Both the position numbers and the translations under genes were made by a program. Below are positions 60,976 to 64,000 of a stretch of DNA of 64,000 nt, piece after piece (the first letter of the stretch is position 1; the number at the start of each line of letters is the position of its first letter). The notes beneath the pieces are model-generated. The model did not search any database, was not told the origin of the DNA, and saw only the letters and a program-made list of their open reading frames with translations. Source of the stretch: Raphanus sativus (taxonomy: Eukaryota; Streptophyta; Magnoliopsida; Brassicales; Brassicaceae); contig NC_079515.1 in the NCBI RefSeq assembly GCF_000801105.2, positions 25,195,407 through 25,259,406 of the forward strand. Direction: 5' to 3'.

Positions 60976-63454
60976 TCAACCCCGGAGATAATTAGCCAAT
61001 GCTTTCTTTGGACCAAATCCACACCGTTCTCTAATGTTTCTCCTAGAGAGAAACGGAGCTCTCTCTCCTCCTCCACTGATGGGGCTTATCAATGGCATTG
61101 GTGAATAAGTTGGAGTCGATACAGAGAACGATGGAGTTCTGTAAGGAGTTGATGTGCCTGAGAATGACACAGAGAACAACGATGGAACCGAAATTCTCTT
61201 CCTTAGAGAACCTGCTGACCTACTTGATGCATCTTCTTTAGACAACAACCTCAACTTGTCTGAACAAGAATCATCATGATCTTCTTTGCTGATATCATCC
61301 ATGTACAACACTTCCTCTATGCGTACACCAATGCTATATGCTAAACTCTCTAATACCCTTGAGTAGCTCTCAAGTATAGACTTTCCTACATCCTGTATAA
61401 AAAGTTCAAGGTTTAAAACTTAATCTTGTTATGTTTTGAAGTAAAACTCTCAAATATTTTTACATTTATGTTAATATCAACTTTATATACGTTAAACATT
61501 AAGTTATGTTATATTAGAACCATATATTTACATAAAGTTTTTCAAAAAATTATTATCTTATTTTCTTACCGAATTGTGTCATATTTTGCATCGGCACAAA
61601 CTCGAGATTAATAAGATTTAATAATTTATCGTGTTTATTAATTTACTACTACTAATCTATTGAGTTTTTAATGTATGATGTGAAAAACAAACCTTGTTGA
61701 ACTGGATCTTGCTTGTGTCCAAAGCTGTTTGTCTAAGTCCAGGGAAACGTTGCTTGAGGCTGATCAATAAGCTTTCAGCTCTTCCTGCAAACACCTCCCT
61801 CTTGTCACCGTCGTTTTGATTCATCATCATCTCCCTCACAATCATCCCCCAAGAAGGTCTTGCACCTGTGGATCGATACAGAGAGATCAGATGCCTGGAG
61901 TGAGCTCTTCTCCTCCAAATGTACATTGATGCTTCTACTCTATTGGCCATCTCCACAACCGCGTGCTCTGATGAAAGATCTATTGACTCAAGCAAGTAAT
62001 CTGCTGAGAAGTTATCAGACGTGATGTTTCTATAAAGAAAATCACCAAGACATGATCTTCCGTTCTGCAAACAAAAACAATGTGATGATCATCATCAACA
62101 CACAAGTTTAGAAACTTGGCTATGAAGATTTAAAAAAGTTTATTTATTATTATAATAACCTTTGGAAGAGCTTCAAGGTATGCTTGTGGAACTTCCATAT
62201 CAGCTAAAGCAATGCTGTTGATTGACATACACGCTTTCAAGATTTGGTTAGTGAAATCACGAGTGTGGTCTAGCTTCTTCCTGGTTTGCTCAGAGAGTCC
62301 ATCTGATGGCACACGTGGCAGAGGAAGCCACCATTTGTCTCCATCTTCACGGAAAGAGTTGGACCTTGCAGACTCAGAAGACACAACTCCTTGATCAACG
62401 TACCAGAACTCTGTTCCTTCAAAGCTGTCTAATATCTCCTAAAGACATCAAAGAAAACTCTTTTAAGCTGCCGTTTCAAATGATTTCTAAGCCTCATGAG
62501 GATAACAAAGGAGAAAGTTCTTACAATAAGCATGTTGTCTAGCTTCCGAAGAGCGGGAAGACAAGTAGATAGATCTGATCTTGGTCTGCAGTTCATCACC
62601 TTACCAAATCAAGAAACAGAACACACTTGCTCAGATACAACCAACAAGGACTCATTCTCACTAAAGTTATAATAAGGCTTGAAGTTACCTCAATCTTGCC
62701 TCCATTGGGGATGTTCTGAAAGGAAGGTACCAATTCAACAATGTGATCACTAACAGAGAGAAGAACTTCGATTTCTCTTCTCCACATTGTTTTCTTCTCA
62801 CTTGGTAATGGCTCTAGCCTCCATTGTTGCCCCAGAATCGCAGCTTTTTTTATTTATTTATTTAAAGTTAACAAAAAAAGTCAGAATCATGTTAATATCA
62901 TTTATAAAACATTCAAGGCTTTAAAAGTTAAAAAAGTACCGTAGAGATTGGTAATAGCGTTTGAGATGGCTAAAGCAGGACAAACTCCTTCGCCAGATCC
63001 TGACATGTCTTCACCGAGCAGCAGCTTCGCCATCCTCTCTTTCAACAACTCAACTTCTACACACAACAGACAACAACAACACACATAAATGTCAAAACTC
63101 TGTCGTTTTAACGAAACAGAGAGATTGGTTGGTTTTAGATTTCACGAAACCTGAAGTCTCTGTTCCGATTCTCTTAAACCCAAAGGTGTCGACTTTCGTC
63201 GGAGTTTTCTTCACCATCATCTTCTTCCCTGAACTCTTCCTCCACGAGCCTTGTCCTAACGGCCATCCAAGGAGCTGCGATTTCGTCGGAGGAGATGACA
63301 GCGAAGACACGGATCTCCCGGAGCTCGATCCAGCACCGCAGCTAGAGCTGCTAAGACTCGAATCGGTTGTTGACTCGGTCACTGATTCAACGACGTTTCG
63401 TTTGCTCTCACCAAATCGCTTAGATCCTTCAAACCCGATACAGCTATTCTCCAT
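60976..63454 (-). CDS. ROPGEF6: ROP guanine nucleotide exchange factor (PRONE domain), RopGEF6-like
   Basis: About seven exons give roughly 540 residues. The start is ATG at 63452-63454 ([20 protein letters not shown]) and the stop is at 60976-60978 after LANYLRG. A Ser-rich variable N-terminus (residues 1-100) is followed by the plant-specific PRONE catalytic domain: [102 protein letters not shown] and [20 protein letters not shown]. The C-terminal tail ([18 protein letters not shown]) is Ser/Pro-rich. In several RopGEFs such a tail is autoinhibitory and the target of receptor-kinase phosphorylation. The protein loads ROP/RAC GTPases with GTP at the plasma membrane during polar growth. Position matches At3g55660. 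No breaks found. Confidence 0.93.
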
Positions 63455-64000
63455 TTTCGTTATAAAGATTGAAACTTTTTTAGAAACCCAGAAAAATATA
63501 AGGAAAGAGAGATCAGTAGTAGTTGTTGTTGTTGTGGTCCATCGAGATCTATGGAGTTATTACAATTGTTTCTGTTGTTGTTTCTTTTGGTTCTGTCTTA
63601 AAAATGTTTTTGAATTTTGCAAAGAGGGGTCACATGCATATCTCAACGTCTCTCTGCAAGTTTTTATAATTTTATTTTTTAATAATTTTTTTATTTGTGT
63701 GTGTCTTCGAAGTAGCCGTTATACTGCCACGTCGGATTTCGGACACAAAGGGTTCCGTGACCTTCCCGCAGTCTTAAGTCCAAAAAACTACTCCTTCCTT
63801 TCGAATATATACAATTTTTATTGGTTTGGGTTAGTTAATTATTATTTTAGGAATGTTTCCGTTAATCATTCTTGGTTACTTAACTTTGGTTTGGGTTGTA
63901 ATTTGAATATTTATAAATCAGATTATGGGTGTTTGCGTAGTGCTATGTGACATCGACTACCATTACTTTGAACCTTTTTTTTTGGAAGAAGGGATGCTTC
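63455..64000. other. RopGEF6 5' UTR and promoter region
   Basis: AT-rich with a TTG repeat near 63518 and a GC-richer patch around 63715-63775. The plus-strand open frame across 62961-63950 is the antisense of RopGEF6 exon 1 and its promoter. Confidence 0.5.

Noticed and set aside
62961..63950. Plus-strand open frame of 329 codons
   Set aside because: It is antisense to RopGEF6 exon 1 and its promoter; the sense strand carries a clear PRONE protein, and the frame has no domain-like sequence.

Overview
The window is plant nuclear DNA: AT-rich intergenic sequence, genes split by short GT-AG introns, and many nested transposable elements. Recognisable genes run in the order of Arabidopsis thaliana chromosome 3, about At3g55580 to At3g55660, and several repeats look like Brassica families. 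The organism is therefore most likely a Brassica or another Brassiceae crucifer (inference from remembered gene order and sequence resemblance; no search was run).

Layout. 1-6119: gag-pol and probable 3' LTR of a CRM-like Ty3/gypsy retrotransposon, 5' LTR outside the window. 6232-6979: a small PSY-type sulfated-peptide gene directly behind the LTR. 7250-14568: repeat belt with a 3.3-kb Helitron carrying a thioredoxin-reductase fragment, an orphan Helitron end, an internally duplicated MITE, a 651-bp Helitron and a retroposon with an 18-bp target duplication. 16301-41000: gene-rich block with TCF1-like RCC1 protein (+), USE1 SNARE (+), P5CS2 (-), a SINE, a Harbinger-like element carrying an NDR-kinase fragment, eIF6 (+), FPGS3-like folylpolyglutamate synthetase (+) and a mitochondrial carrier (+). 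41883-52020: a complete 10.1-kb Mutator-like element (MULE) with terminal repeats and a 10-bp target duplication; it holds a decayed DUF1985-Ulp1 gene (+), a decayed mudrA transposase (-) and hundreds of bases of AAGTCGTC/GACGACTT arrays in its non-coding parts. 52126-56080: a second MULE (Pack-MULE type, 9-bp target duplication) with fragments of three unrelated host genes (ATHB1-like, ATP synthase OSCP, fibrillin 6) and TTATAA-rich arrays. 58962-63454: TPRXL-like small gene (+) and RopGEF6 (-).

The host genes are independent single-promoter eukaryotic genes: proline synthesis (P5CS2), 60S ribosome biogenesis (eIF6), cytosolic folate polyglutamylation (FPGS3), mitochondrial metabolite transport, ER SNARE trafficking (USE1), ROP GTPase activation (RopGEF6), cold-linked chromatin control (TCF1) and peptide signalling (PSY). 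The most interesting system is the large MULE. A DUF1985-type protein together with dense short-motif arrays restricted to non-coding DNA resembles the VANC anti-silencing proteins of Arabidopsis VANDAL elements and their tandem target motifs. Here the coding parts are broken, so this copy would be a target rather than a source.
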